From Nevskiales bacterium (GTDB lineage: Bacteria; Pseudomonadota; Gammaproteobacteria; Nevskiales; Nevskiaceae): a stretch of DNA of 64,000 nucleotides. A program made the position numbers and the translations under genes. The notes under the pieces are model-generated. The model worked only from the letters and a program-made list of their open reading frames with translations. It searched no databases and was not told where the DNA came from. The DNA lies in the NCBI GenBank assembly GCA_028698335.1, contig JAQVDP010000013.1, forward strand, positions 1 to 64,000, read 5' to 3'. The first letter of the stretch is position 1, and each line of letters begins with the position of its first letter. Shown in pieces: positions 8,923 through 18,600 of the stretch.

Positions 8923-10287
8923 TTATTCGGATTCCTGTGCCCACTGGCCGAGCAGGGATTCGAGATAGTGGATGTGGTGCACGCCGTCGACGAAGACCTC
9001 GTCGGCCATGATCCGGCGCTGCAGCGGAATGTTGGTGTTGATGCCTTCGATGACCATTTCCGCGAGCGCCTGGCGCATCCGCGCGACCGCCGAGCGCCGG
9101 TTGGGGCCCCAGGCGATCAGCTTGCCGATCATCGAATCGTAATGCGGCGGCACCTTGTATCCGGCGTAGCAGTGCGAATCGAGGCGCACGCCCGGTCCGC
9201 CCGGCGCGTGGTACTTCTTGATCTCGCCCGGCGACGGAATGAAGGTCCGCGAGTGCTCGGCGTTGATGCGGCATTCGATCGCATGGCCGCGGAACTGGAT
9301 CTGCGACTGCTCCAGGGTCAGCGGTTCACCGTCGGCGATCCTGATCATCTGTGCGATCAGGTCGATCTGGGTGACCATCTCGGTGACCGGATGTTCGACC
9401 TGGATGCGGGTGTTCATCTCGATGAAATAGAACTGCCCGTTCTCGTAGAGGAACTCGAAGGTGCCGGCGCCGCGGTAACCGATGCGCTTGCAGGCCTCGA
9501 CGCACAGGGCGCCGATGCGCTGGCGCTGTTCGTCGTCGACGCCCGGGGCCGGAGACTCCTCCACGACCTTCTGGTTGCGGCGCTGCATCGAGCAGTCGCG
9601 CTCGCCCAGGTGCACGGCATTGCCCTGGCCGTCTGCGAGGACCTGGAATTCGACGTGGCGCGGCGTCTCCAGATACTTCTCCATGAACACGCTGCCATCG
9701 TGGAATGCGGCCTGGGCCTCGGTGCGCGCCATGTGGATCTTCGCGATCAGCTCGTCCTCGGTCCGCACCACGTGCATGCCGCGCCCACCGCCGCCGGAGG
9801 CGGCCTTGATCAGGACCGGATAGCCGACCTGCTTGGCGACCTCGATGCAGGCGTCGTCGTCGTCCGGCAGCACGCCGTCGGAACCCGGAACGCAGGGCAC
9901 GCCGGCGGCGATCATTTCGGCCTTGGCGTTGGTCTTGGACCCCATCAGGCGGATCGTTTCCGGTTTGGGGCCGATGAAGATGAAGCCGGATTTCTCGACC
10001 GACTCGGCGAAGTCCGCGTTCTCGGACAGGAACCCGTAGCCGGGATGGATCGCGTCGGCCTGGGTGACTTCCGCGGCCGAGATGATCGCGGCCATGTTCA
10101 GGTAGCTGCGGCCGGCCTGTGGCGGGCCGATGCAGACCGCTTCGTCGGCCAGGGCCACGTGCTTCTGCTCACGGTCGGCGGTCGAGTAGATCGCAACGGT
10201 GCGGATGCCGAGTTCGCGACAACAGCGCAGGATACGCAGCGCAATCTCGCCGCGATTGGCGATGAGGATTTTCTTGATCTGTTTCAT
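8923..10287 (-). CDS. accC: Biotin carboxylase subunit of acetyl-CoA carboxylase
   Basis: ATP-dependent carboxylation of the biotin on AccB with bicarbonate, the first half-reaction of fatty-acid synthesis. The 454 residues begin [24 protein letters not shown], the standard AccC opening. The ATP-grasp domain has the glycine-rich loop [14 protein letters not shown] and the catalytic stretch [16 protein letters not shown], whose arginine and glutamates are conserved in the family. The size equals E. coli AccC. It follows accB by 45 bases and ends at a rho-independent terminator. The accB-accC pair behind aroQ is a common gammaproteobacterial arrangement. Confidence 0.98.
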   Translation of the reverse strand: MKQIKKILIANRGEIALRILRCCRELGIRTVAIYSTADREQKHVALADEAVCIGPPQAGRSYLNMAAIISAAEVTQADAIHPGYGFLSENADFAESVEKSGFIFIGPKPETIRLMGSKTNAKAEMIAAGVPCVPGSDGVLPDDDDACIEVAKQVGYPVLIKAASGGGGRGMHVVRTEDELIAKIHMARTEAQAAFHDGSVFMEKYLETPRHVEFQVLADGQGNAVHLGERDCSMQRRNQKVVEESPAPGVDDEQRQRIGALCVEACKRIGYRGAGTFEFLYENGQFYFIEMNTRIQVEHPVTEMVTQIDLIAQMIRIADGEPLTLEQSQIQFRGHAIECRINAEHSRTFIPSPGEIKKYHAPGGPGVRLDSHCYAGYKVPPHYDSMIGKLIAWGPNRRSAVARMRQALAEMVIEGINTNIPLQRRIMADEVFVDGVHHIHYLESLLGQWAQESE

Positions 10288-10332
10288 GAGGTCAGCCGCT
10301 GGATGGGGGGTGAGCCGGACCGCGGGGGCGGC

Positions 10333-10800
10333 TTACTCGATGACGAACAGCGGCTGATCGAATTCCACCGGTTTTTCGTTGTCGACGAGGATTTCGGCGA
10401 CGACGCCGGCCTTGTCGGATTCGATCTGGTTGAGCATCTTCATCGCCTCGATGATGCACAGCACCTGACCGGCCTTGACCGTCTGGCCGACCTCGACGAA
10501 GGCCTTGGCGCCCGGCGAAGGTGCCCGGTAGAAGGTGCCCACCATCGGTGCGCGGACGGTATGACGGTTGTCGGGCTTCGGTGCTTCGGCTGCCGGTGCC
10601 GCGGCGGCGGGTGCCGGCGCAGCTGCAGCGACCGGGGCCGGGGCTGCGACGGCCGGCGGGGCGGTCACGTACTGTACCGGAGCGGCGGTCTGCGTCTGGC
10701 GGCTGATGCGGACCGATTCCTCGCCCTCGCGGACCTCGATTTCCGAGATGCCGGATTGCTCGACGAGTTCGATCAGAGTTTTGATTTTGCGCAGATCCAT
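10333..10800 (-). CDS. accB: Biotin carboxyl carrier protein of acetyl-CoA carboxylase
   Basis: Carries biotin between biotin carboxylase and the carboxyltransferase. The start [18 protein letters not shown] at 10800 has a strong GAGGAGGGG ribosome site and matches the family's N terminus. A central Ala/Pro-rich linker of about 35 residues leads to the lipoyl-type domain, where EAMKM holds the biotinylated lysine (K121). The protein is 155 residues, as in E. coli. It begins 19 bases after the aroQ stop, so the three genes are very probably co-transcribed. E. coli accB autoregulates its own operon; whether this one does cannot be seen here. Confidence 0.98.
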   Translation of the reverse strand: MDLRKIKTLIELVEQSGISEIEVREGEESVRISRQTQTAAPVQYVTAPPAVAAPAPVAAAAPAPAAAAPAAEAPKPDNRHTVRAPMVGTFYRAPSPGAKAFVEVGQTVKAGQVLCIIEAMKMLNQIESDKAGVVAEILVDNEKPVEFDQPLFVIE

Positions 10801-10819
10801 GGAGTACCCCTCCTCGGGG

Positions 10820-11269
10820 TCATTGGGTCGGTGCCGCCAGTCGGGCATCTGCGGCCTGCAGCCCCAGGCGGTAGCCCAGGGGTCCGCAGCCGACGATGAC
10901 CGCAGCGGCGATGTCGGAGAAATAGGACTGCCGGCGGAACGCCTCGCGGGCGTGCACGTTCGACAGGTGTATTTCGATGAACGGGATGGCGACGCCCAGC
11001 AGGGCGTCGCGCAGCGCGATGCTGGTATGGGTATACGCGCCGGGATTGAGCAGGATGAACGCCACCTGCTCGCGGCCGGCCTGCTGCACGCGATCGATCA
11101 GTGCACCCTCGTGATTGCTCTGGAAGCAGTCGAGGCGGTGTCCGAGCCCGGCGGCGTCCTGCTGCAGCTGGGTTTCGATGTCGGACAGGGTCTGGTGGCC
11201 GTACAGCGCGGGTTCGCGCTGGCCCAGGAGATTCAGGTTGGGCCCGTTGATCAGCAGCAGCTGGCTCAC
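10820..11269 (-). CDS. aroQ: Type II 3-dehydroquinate dehydratase
   Basis: Dehydrates 3-dehydroquinate to 3-dehydroshikimate in the shikimate pathway, as a soluble dodecamer in known members. The GTG start at 11269 gives [24 protein letters not shown], the family opening with the catalytic tyrosine region. The histidine of [17 protein letters not shown] and the arginine-containing segment [18 protein letters not shown] are conserved, the latter marking the lid and substrate site. At 149 residues it has the usual size; the longer frame upstream is not conserved. It leads the aroQ-accB-accC operon. Confidence 0.96.
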   Translation of the reverse strand: MSQLLLINGPNLNLLGQREPALYGHQTLSDIETQLQQDAAGLGHRLDCFQSNHEGALIDRVQQAGREQVAFILLNPGAYTHTSIALRDALLGVAIPFIEIHLSNVHAREAFRRQSYFSDIAAAVIVGCGPLGYRLGLQAADARLAAPTQ

Positions 11270-11370
11270 GGTTCGGCTCGTTGCGGGTGAGGCCGCATTC
11301 TGCCGCAGAAATTCAGAAGAACACAAGATGCCTGCAAAATGACGACAGATCGCTGCAGTTTTGTGTCAGA

Positions 11371-11907
11371 TCAGCTCGGGGTGTCTGTCGCGTCGCGAAC
11401 GGGCCGGAGCAGTGCGTCGAGCACCTCCCGGGTCATCCCGCCGAGGTGGATGTCGCGCACGATGCCGTCGGGGTCGATCAGGACGGTATAGGGTAATGCA
11501 CCTTTCTCATTTCCTAAAGCCTGCATCGCCGCGTCGGCACCGGCGAAGTCGGCCGTCACCGGATAGTTGATGCCGAAGCGCCTGACGATGCCGAGCACCG
11601 CATCGCGGTCGTCGAGGGCCGGGCCGAGGATCTGCAGGCCATGTTCGGCGTAGCGCTTCTGCGCCTCGATGATCAGCGGCAGCTCGTCCATGCACGGCGC
11701 ACACCACGATGCCCAGAAGTTCAGCAGTACCCACTTGCCGCGCAGATCCGACAGCAGATGCGCCTGTCCGTCGACATCGATGAAGCGGATCGGCGGCACC
11801 GTCCTGTCGGTCACTGCCGCTCCGCCCGGCACGACGGCACGGTAGGCGACGAAGCCGCCGAGTCCGGCGAGCAGGGCGAGGGCGATGACGAGCACGGTGT
11901 TGCGCAT
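11371..11907 (-). CDS. TlpA/ResA-like thioredoxin-fold membrane-anchored reductase
   Basis: Periplasmic thiol-disulfide protein, probably a reductant for cytochrome c maturation or for oxidised periplasmic proteins. An N-terminal membrane anchor (NTVLVIALALLAGLGGFVAY) is followed by a thioredoxin-like domain with the active site WASWCAPCMDELP near residue 70. The cis-proline region is ALPYTVLIDPDGIV. The 178 residues fit the TlpA/ResA/DsbE group. The nearest genes are cutA upstream and aroQ downstream, and no ccm genes are in view, so the partner is unknown. The domain is certain; the specific role is inferred. Confidence 0.9.
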   Translation of the reverse strand: MRNTVLVIALALLAGLGGFVAYRAVVPGGAAVTDRTVPPIRFIDVDGQAHLLSDLRGKWVLLNFWASWCAPCMDELPLIIEAQKRYAEHGLQILGPALDDRDAVLGIVRRFGINYPVTADFAGADAAMQALGNEKGALPYTVLIDPDGIVRDIHLGGMTREVLDALLRPVRDATDTPS

Positions 11908-11971
11908 GTGGCTTCGATTCCAGCCGAAAAGGATGATGACGGGCGTTCGGACCGGTGCCGCCGGATCGGTC

Positions 11972-12289
11972 TCAGCGGCAGTTGGCGATGATCCAGTCGA
12001 GATACGGCGTATGGCCCCGGTCCAGATGGACCGTGACGATCTCGGGAAGTTCGTAGGGGTGCCGGGCGAGCACTTCGGTGCGCAGTGCGTCGAAGCTGTC
12101 GGCGGCGTGCTTGATCAGCAGCAGGGCCTCGTCGTCGGCCTGGACCGCGTCCTGCCAGCGGTAGACGGAGCGTACCGCCGGGACGATGTTGACGCAGGCG
12201 GCCACGCGCGTGTCCACCAGGTGGCGGGCGAGCGATTCGGCGTGATCGGGTGGGCAGGTCACGAGGGCGACGGCTGCGGTCTGGCTCAT
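11972..12289 (-). CDS. cutA: Divalent cation tolerance protein CutA
   Basis: Small trimeric PII-like protein linked to copper tolerance in E. coli; its molecular function is unsettled. The 105 residues contain the family marks VTCPPDHAESLARHLVDTRVAACVNIVP, VYRWQDAVQADDEALLLIKH and HPYELPEIVTV, and the C terminus YLDWIIANC is typical. It lies 64 bases upstream of the TlpA-like gene on the same strand. In many proteobacteria cutA sits next to a dsbD/TlpA-type gene, so this pairing is familiar. Confidence 0.96.
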   Translation of the reverse strand: MSQTAAVALVTCPPDHAESLARHLVDTRVAACVNIVPAVRSVYRWQDAVQADDEALLLIKHAADSFDALRTEVLARHPYELPEIVTVHLDRGHTPYLDWIIANCR

Positions 12290-12422
12290 GCGGCGGCGAT
12301 CCTGTGCGGCGAGCGGGGGTGAAGGGTAACGGATGCGGCTGGCGGCGCCATGGGGAAGTCCCCACGCGGCCCGGTCGGGGCCGACCTAGAATCAATGCTC
12401 CCCGATCAAGGTGGGCCTGTAA

Positions 12423-15400
12423 ATGAGCGTGATAGCCGAGCCGTCGCGGTCGTTGTGGGTGGATGCGGAAGCCGATGCAATTGCACCGGAATCCCCGCAA
12501 CGAGCCGCCGTGTCGCGGCATTTCCTTGCCGAGGAGGCGCCGCTGGTGCAGCGGCTGGCCGTCGAGGCGCAGCGTCCGCCGGAGGTCGCCGACGCGGTTT
12601 GCCGGACCGCGGCCGCCTGGGTCGAGCGGGTCCGCGGCATGCGCGACCGGCAGTCGGCGCTGGACGCGTTCATGCGCCAGTACGACCTGTCGTCGGAGGA
12701 GGGCGTGCTGCTGATGTGTCTGGCCGAGGCCCTGCTGCGTATTCCCGATGACGAGACTGCCGAACGCCTGATCGCCGACAAGCTCGCGCCGGCGGACTGG
12801 GCCGCGCATCTGGGTCGCAGCGAGTCGCTGTTCGTCAATGCGTCGACCTGGGGGCTGATGCTGACCGGGCGTATCGTGCGCCTGTCGCCACAGGTCACGA
12901 CCGACGCGCGCGCCGCGCTGAACCGCCTGATCGGTCGCTCGACCGAGCCGGTGATCCGACTGGCGATCCGTCAGGCGATGCGCATGATGGGATCCCAGTT
13001 CGTGATGGGGCGCAGCATCGAGGCGGCGCTGCGGCGTGCCGCGAGTGCCGAGCACCGACACGAGCTGCACTCCTACGACATGCTCGGCGAGGCGGCGCTG
13101 ACGGCGCGTGACGCCGCCCGTTATGGTGACGCCTACGAGCGGGCGATCATCGCGGTCGGCACGCGCGCGGCGGCGCCGGCGCAGGCCGGTGTGTCCGCGC
13201 GGCCGGGGATTTCGGTGAAGCTCTCGGCGCTGCATCCGCGCTACGTCAGCGCGCAGCGGGGGCGGGTGCTCCGGGAGTTGACGCCACGCCTGCGACATCT
13301 GCTGCGGGTCGCCCGCGATCATGGGGTCGGGCTCACCCTCGATGCCGAGGAGGCCGAGCGCCTCGAATTGTCGATGGACCTGTTCGAGCGCGTCCTCGCC
13401 GATCCCGTGGGCGAAGATTGGGACGGGTTCGGGCTGGCGGTGCAGGCGTTCCAGAAGCGTGCGCCGTTCGTGATCGAATGGCTGGATGCGCTGGCGCGCG
13501 CGCATCGCCGGCGGATTCCGGTGCGTCTGGTCAAGGGGGCGTACTGGGACAGCGAGATCAAACGCGCGCAGGAGCTCGGTCTTTCCGGCTACCCGGTGTT
13601 CACCCGCAAGCGGCACACCGACGTCGCTTATCTGGCTTGCGCGCGTCGCCTGCTGGCCGCGCCGGATGCGTTCTATCCGATGTTCGCGACCCACAACGCC
13701 CATACGATCGCGGCGGTGCGGTCGATGGCGAACGAGGCGGGATGCGGCGCCGACGCCTATGAATTCCAGCGTCTGCACGGGATGGGGGCCGCGCTGTACC
13801 AGGTCGTCGGCGCCGAATCGCCGGTGCGCTGCCGGGTATATGCGCCGGTGGGGTCGCACGAGGATCTGTTGCCGTATCTGGTGCGACGCCTGCTCGAGAA
13901 CGGCGCCAACACCTCCTTCGTCAACCGCATTTTCGACGAGCAGGTGCCGGCGCTGACGCTGGTCGCCGATCCGGTCGCGGCCGCGCTCGCCGACGGGGGC
14001 GGTCCGCATCCGCACCTGCCTCTGCCCGAGGCGCTGTACGGCGTGCAGCGCCGCAATTCGACCGGCCTGGATTTGAGCGATCGGCACACCGCGTTCGGAT
14101 TGCGGGCCCGGCTCTCGGCCGTTGCGTTGCCGACTTTCGCCCGATCGGTGGTGGCCGACGGCATCGACAGCGACGGCATGCGCGGCTCGATCACCGACCC
14201 GGCGGACCGGCGCCGCGTGCTCGGCGCGTGGGCGGCGCTGCCGCCGGCATCGCTGGATGCCGTGCTGGTCGCGGCGCAGCGGGCGCGGATGCGGTGGGAC
14301 GCCGCAGGCGTCGAATCACGCGCGGCGATGCTGGAAAGCGCGGCCGACCGGATCGAGGCGCAGCGGCCGGAGCTGATGGCGCTGCTGGTGCGCGAGGCCG
14401 GCAAGACCTTGCCCGACGCGCTGGCCGAGGTGCGCGAGGCGGTCGACTTCCTGCGCTACTACGCGGCCACGGCACGGGGGCTGATGCGTCATCCGCAACA
14501 CCTGCCGGGGCCGACCGGAGAGTCCAACGAACTGTCTCTGCACGGCCGCGGTGTCTTTGTCTGCATCTCGCCGTGGAACTTCCCGCTCGCGATCTTCACC
14601 GGGCAGGTCGCCGCGGCGCTGGTGACCGGCAACTGCGTGATCGCCAAGCCGGCCGAACAGACCAATCTGATCGCGATGCAGGTGGTCAAGGTGCTGCACG
14701 AGGCCGGGGTGCCCTCCGATGTGTTGCAGCTGGTGCTCGGTGACGGGGCGCTGGGTGCGGCGCTGGTCGCCGCGCGCGACATCGCCGGTGTGGCCTTTAC
14801 CGGATCGGTGGAGACGGCGCAGGCGATCAACCGCGCGCTGGCGGCGCGGTCCGGCCCGATTGCGGCGCTGATCGCGGAGACCGGCGGGCAGAACGCGATG
14901 ATCGTCGATTCGTCGGCTCTGCCGGAGCAGGTCGTGCGCGATGCCATGCACTCGGCTTTCGGCTCGGCGGGGCAGCGCTGTTCGGCGCTGCGCGTGCTGT
15001 GCCTGCAGCGCGAGATCGCCGATCGGGTGCTGGCGATGCTGGGTGGGGCGATGCGCGAGCTGCGGGTCGGTGATCCGGGCCTGCTCGCGACCGATGTCGG
15101 GCCGGTCATCGACCCGACGGCATTGCGGCGCTTGCAGGAGCATGCCGCGCAGATGCGGCGTGACGCACGCGTTGTCGAACAGCTGGATCTTCCGGCGCAA
15201 TGCGCGCACGGGACCTACTTCGCGCCGATGGTGGTGGAACTGGACGATATCGCGCGACTGGATCGCGAACACTTCGGCCCGATCCTGCACGTGCTGCGCT
15301 ACCACGGGCAGGCGCTCGAGGCCCTGGTCGATCGCATCAACGCCACCGATTACGGATTGACGCTGGGCGTGCACACGCGCATCGAGTCGACCTGGCGCCG

Positions 15401-15620
15401 CGTGCAGGCGCGCGCCCGGGTCGGGAACTGTTACGTCAATCGCGGCATGACCGGCGCGATCGTCGGGTGTCAGCCATTCGGGGGTGAGGGGCTCTCCGGC
15501 ACCGGCCCCAAGGCCGGTGGTCCGCACTATCTGCTGCGCTTCGTTGTCGAGCGCGCGCTCAGCGTCAACACCGCGGCCGTCGGCGGCAATGCCACGCTGC
15601 TGGCGGCGGACGACGGCTGA
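12423..15620 (+). CDS. putA: Bifunctional proline dehydrogenase / L-glutamate gamma-semialdehyde dehydrogenase
   Basis: Oxidises proline to glutamate in two steps: an FAD-dependent barrel makes pyrroline-5-carboxylate, then an NAD-dependent aldehyde dehydrogenase finishes. Residues 80-500 form the PutA helical region and barrel (SVKLSALHPRY, VRLVKGAYWDSEIK, FATHNAHTIA). Residues 560-1040 form the aldehyde dehydrogenase, with the glutamate in AETGGQ (E819) and the cysteine in SAGQRCSAL (C853). With 1,065 residues it has no N-terminal ribbon-helix-helix repressor domain, which E. coli PutA (about 1,320 residues) has, so it should not regulate its own gene. It fits an organism feeding on amino acids. 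Confidence 0.96.
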   Translation: MSVIAEPSRSLWVDAEADAIAPESPQRAAVSRHFLAEEAPLVQRLAVEAQRPPEVADAVCRTAAAWVERVRGMRDRQSALDAFMRQYDLSSEEGVLLMCLAEALLRIPDDETAERLIADKLAPADWAAHLGRSESLFVNASTWGLMLTGRIVRLSPQVTTDARAALNRLIGRSTEPVIRLAIRQAMRMMGSQFVMGRSIEAALRRAASAEHRHELHSYDMLGEAALTARDAARYGDAYERAIIAVGTRAAAPAQAGVSARPGISVKLSALHPRYVSAQRGRVLRELTPRLRHLLRVARDHGVGLTLDAEEAERLELSMDLFERVLADPVGEDWDGFGLAVQAFQKRAPFVIEWLDALARAHRRRIPVRLVKGAYWDSEIKRAQELGLSGYPVFTRKRHTDVAYLACARRLLAAPDAFYPMFATHNAHTIAAVRSMANEAGCGADAYEFQRLHGMGAALYQVVGAESPVRCRVYAPVGSHEDLLPYLVRRLLENGANTSFVNRIFDEQVPALTLVADPVAAALADGGGPHPHLPLPEALYGVQRRNSTGLDLSDRHTAFGLRARLSAVALPTFARSVVADGIDSDGMRGSITDPADRRRVLGAWAALPPASLDAVLVAAQRARMRWDAAGVESRAAMLESAADRIEAQRPELMALLVREAGKTLPDALAEVREAVDFLRYYAATARGLMRHPQHLPGPTGESNELSLHGRGVFVCISPWNFPLAIFTGQVAAALVTGNCVIAKPAEQTNLIAMQVVKVLHEAGVPSDVLQLVLGDGALGAALVAARDIAGVAFTGSVETAQAINRALAARSGPIAALIAETGGQNAMIVDSSALPEQVVRDAMHSAFGSAGQRCSALRVLCLQREIADRVLAMLGGAMRELRVGDPGLLATDVGPVIDPTALRRLQEHAAQMRRDARVVEQLDLPAQCAHGTYFAPMVVELDDIARLDREHFGPILHVLRYHGQALEALVDRINATDYGLTLGVHTRIESTWRRVQARARVGNCYVNRGMTGAIVGCQPFGGEGLSGTGPKAGGPHYLLRFVVERALSVNTAAVGGNATLLAADDG

Positions 15621-15646
15621 GCCGACGTCGCCCGCCGCCGGCAGGC

Positions 15647-18600
15647 CTACTTCAGGACGCGACTTCGGGCGGAGATTGCGCGGCGCAGCGCGGCGCCCGC
15701 CAGCACCAGCAGCAGCGGCCAGCCGAGCGCGCCGCCACCGCCGCCGCCGCTGGTTCCCGAGCCACCGCCGGAAGCCGATGCCGTGATCGTCACCGTGGCC
15801 GGACTGGTGCTGGTGGCGCCGCGCGCGTCGACGACCGTGAGTCTGGCGGTGTAGGTGCCGGCTGCGGTGTAGGTGTGCGAGACGGAGGCGCTGCCCGACT
15901 CGGCGACCGCGGTATCGTCGCCGAAATCGAAGATGTAGCTCGAGATCGCGTCGCCGTCGGCATCGCTCGAACCCGCGCCGCTCAGCGTCACCGTCAGTGG
16001 CGCGGTGCCGGACGTGGGCGTCGCGGTCAGTGCCGCCTGCGGCGCCTGATTGGAATCCGCGCTGGTCACGGTGATCTTGGCGGTGGCCACCAGTTCGCTC
16101 TGCAGGCCCTGATCGTCCGTGACCGACAGTGTCGCGGTGTAGACCCCGGCAGCGGCATAGCTATGGCTGGCCGCCGCGGCGGACTGCGTGATCGGCGAGC
16201 TGCCGTCGCCGAAGTCGAAGGTGTAGCTGTCGATGGCGTCGCCGTCGGGATCGCTGGAGCCCGAGCCGTCGAAGGTGACGTTCAGCGGCGCCGTGCCCGA
16301 GTTCGGGGTCGCGGTCAGCTCCGGCCGCGGGGCGTTGTTGACGGCCGTTGCGCTGACCTCGATGACGCGCTCGGCGGTGTTGTCACTGACCAGGCCGCGC
16401 GAGTCGGTCACGCGCAGCGTCGCCCGGTAGTTGCCGGCGTCCGCGTAGCTGTGGCTGATCGTCGATCCGGTCTGGGTCACCGTGGCGCTGCCGTCGCCGA
16501 AGTCGAAACGGTAGCTGGCGACGCTGTCGCCGGCATCGGCGTCGGTCGAGGCTGCACCGCTGAACTGGACCGTCAGCGGCGCGGCACCCGCCTGGGTGTC
16601 GGCGTCGAGTGCGGCCACCGGCGGGGTGTTCGGTGCGCAGAAGGCGTTGGCCTTGAATTCGAAGCTGCCGCTACGGGCGAGGCCGTCGGGCATCTCGTCG
16701 AGCGAACTGGCCACGCTGCCGACCACCAGCGAAACCGGTTGGATGATGGCGGCATTGAACTGCGTCAGCGCGGTGTCCGCCGCACTCAGACCGATGTTCG
16801 CGGGATCGACCACGATCGAGATCACGCCGTCGGCGGTGTAGCCGCTGGCGGCGTCGGCCGCCTGTTCGGAGCCCGCAGCGACGAAGCGTCCGTCGACGGT
16901 GCCGCCACTGTTCTCGCTGGCCACGTAGGACTCGAACGTCGCGCTGGTGCCGAGGGCGTCGACAAGCATGCGCACGCCGTGGATCTGGCCGTCCGGCGCC
17001 ATGAACGACGTGTAGTAGTACGCATTCGGCAACAGACTGCCGAGGTCGCCTACGGCCATCTGGAACACGATGCGCGGACTTCCATCCTCGGCGTAAGGCT
17101 GGCTGACCTGAAGGGACAGCAGGTCGTCGTTGCCGGTGCCGAACATGCCGTCGCCGGCCGCGTCGGTCAGCAGCGTGAGTCCCGGTATGCTGCAGCGATC
17201 CTCGACCGCGGCGGCGTCGATCTCGAGCTTGAGCGTGTTGCTGTGGATGCCTTCGCCCTGCGCGTTGAAGGCGGTGACGCGGTAGTAGTACGCGGCGACG
17301 TCGGCGGCTGCGCTGTCGTCCTGATAGCTGTGCCTGGGGCCGGTCGTGGCGATTGGAGTCGTTCCGAAGGTGTCGGGTGCGGTTGCGCGATAGATCCGAT
17401 AGCCGCTGATGGCGTCGCCGCCGTCGTCCGGCGCCAGCCACTCGAGGCTTGCCTGCTGGGCGTTGCGGTTGCCGCCGAGGCAGGCTGCGGCCGGGGTGGC
17501 GGGTTCGGTCGGATCCTGGGTGGCGAACAGCGTCCGTCCGCCGGACTGGCGAACGATGGCGCCCTTGGCCGCGAAGCCGTTGGCGTTGACCGGATCGTTC
17601 ACGCATTCGCCGATGCAGCCGTCGGCGTAGGCAAACAGCACGCGGCCGCGCTCATCGTGGGTCAGATCGTTGAAGTCGAGCAGGTTGCGGTTGCTGCCGC
17701 AGGTGGTGCCGCTGGTGCAGATGCCGCCGACGCCCTGGATCGGGTCGTTGGGCGTGACGTTGACGGTGTGCCAGCTGGTGCCGGCGTCGTAGGTCATCGC
17801 AACGTAGCCATACCAGATGCCGTCGAAGTCGAGCGCCTCGGAATTGCCGTTGGTCGCGGTGCCGACGAATGCGCAGGCGCCGCGCTCCGGATCGCCGGCG
17901 GTGGCCTGTGCGAATACCGCCTGCTCGATCCCCAGGGCGGCACCGAGGTCGGTGTCGTTGTTCCAGGTCCGGCCGCGGTCGGAGCTGACCGCCGCGCGCG
18001 GGTGTCCGTCGGCGGCGATGTAGCAGAAGTACAGGGTGCCGTCGCTGGCGATGCCCACCGAAGGATCTGTCGAGGTCGGCGTGCTGGTCGGAACCTTGCG
18101 CACCTCCCAGGTGTTGCCGGCGTCTTCGGACACCGCGACCGCCTGGTTGGCGCCGCAGCCCTTGTTGGGCACATAGACCGTGCCGTCCGGCGCGACCTTG
18201 ACGTGGCCGTGCAGGCCGCCGCATTCGTCGAGCGTATAGATCGGCACACCCGGGCCGAAGGTCGCGCCGCCGGTATCGCTGCGGGCGCAGAAGGCCGCCG
18301 CGATCGACTGGGAGCAGTAATAGACCGCGTAGTCGACGCCGGCGACCGCCGCCAGCTCCGCGAACGGCGAGCCCTCTGGATACGGTCCGGCACCGACGGT
18401 CTGGTGATCGACGCCGCCGTTCGGTGGGCCGATCTGTCCGGGGATGTAGCTGTCGCCGTCGTCGTCGGTGTACTCGAACAGGCTGTTGGCGCCGGTGAGC
18501 TGCGACACGAAGGTCCGGCCGCTCTCGGGCTCGGTGAACAGGATCGGGTCGAGCGTGGTCAGCGAGGTCGTCGTGCCCGAACGATCCACCCACTGGGCGT

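Noticed and set aside
7476..10899. Long plus-strand frames across recQ, accC and accB
   Set aside because: They mirror well-known genes on the minus strand and carry no recognisable motif.
16020..16600. Direct DNA repeats that could be a tandem or mobile repeat
   Set aside because: They are the three PKD domains of one protein with about 270-base spacing and diverged codons, explained by domain duplication.
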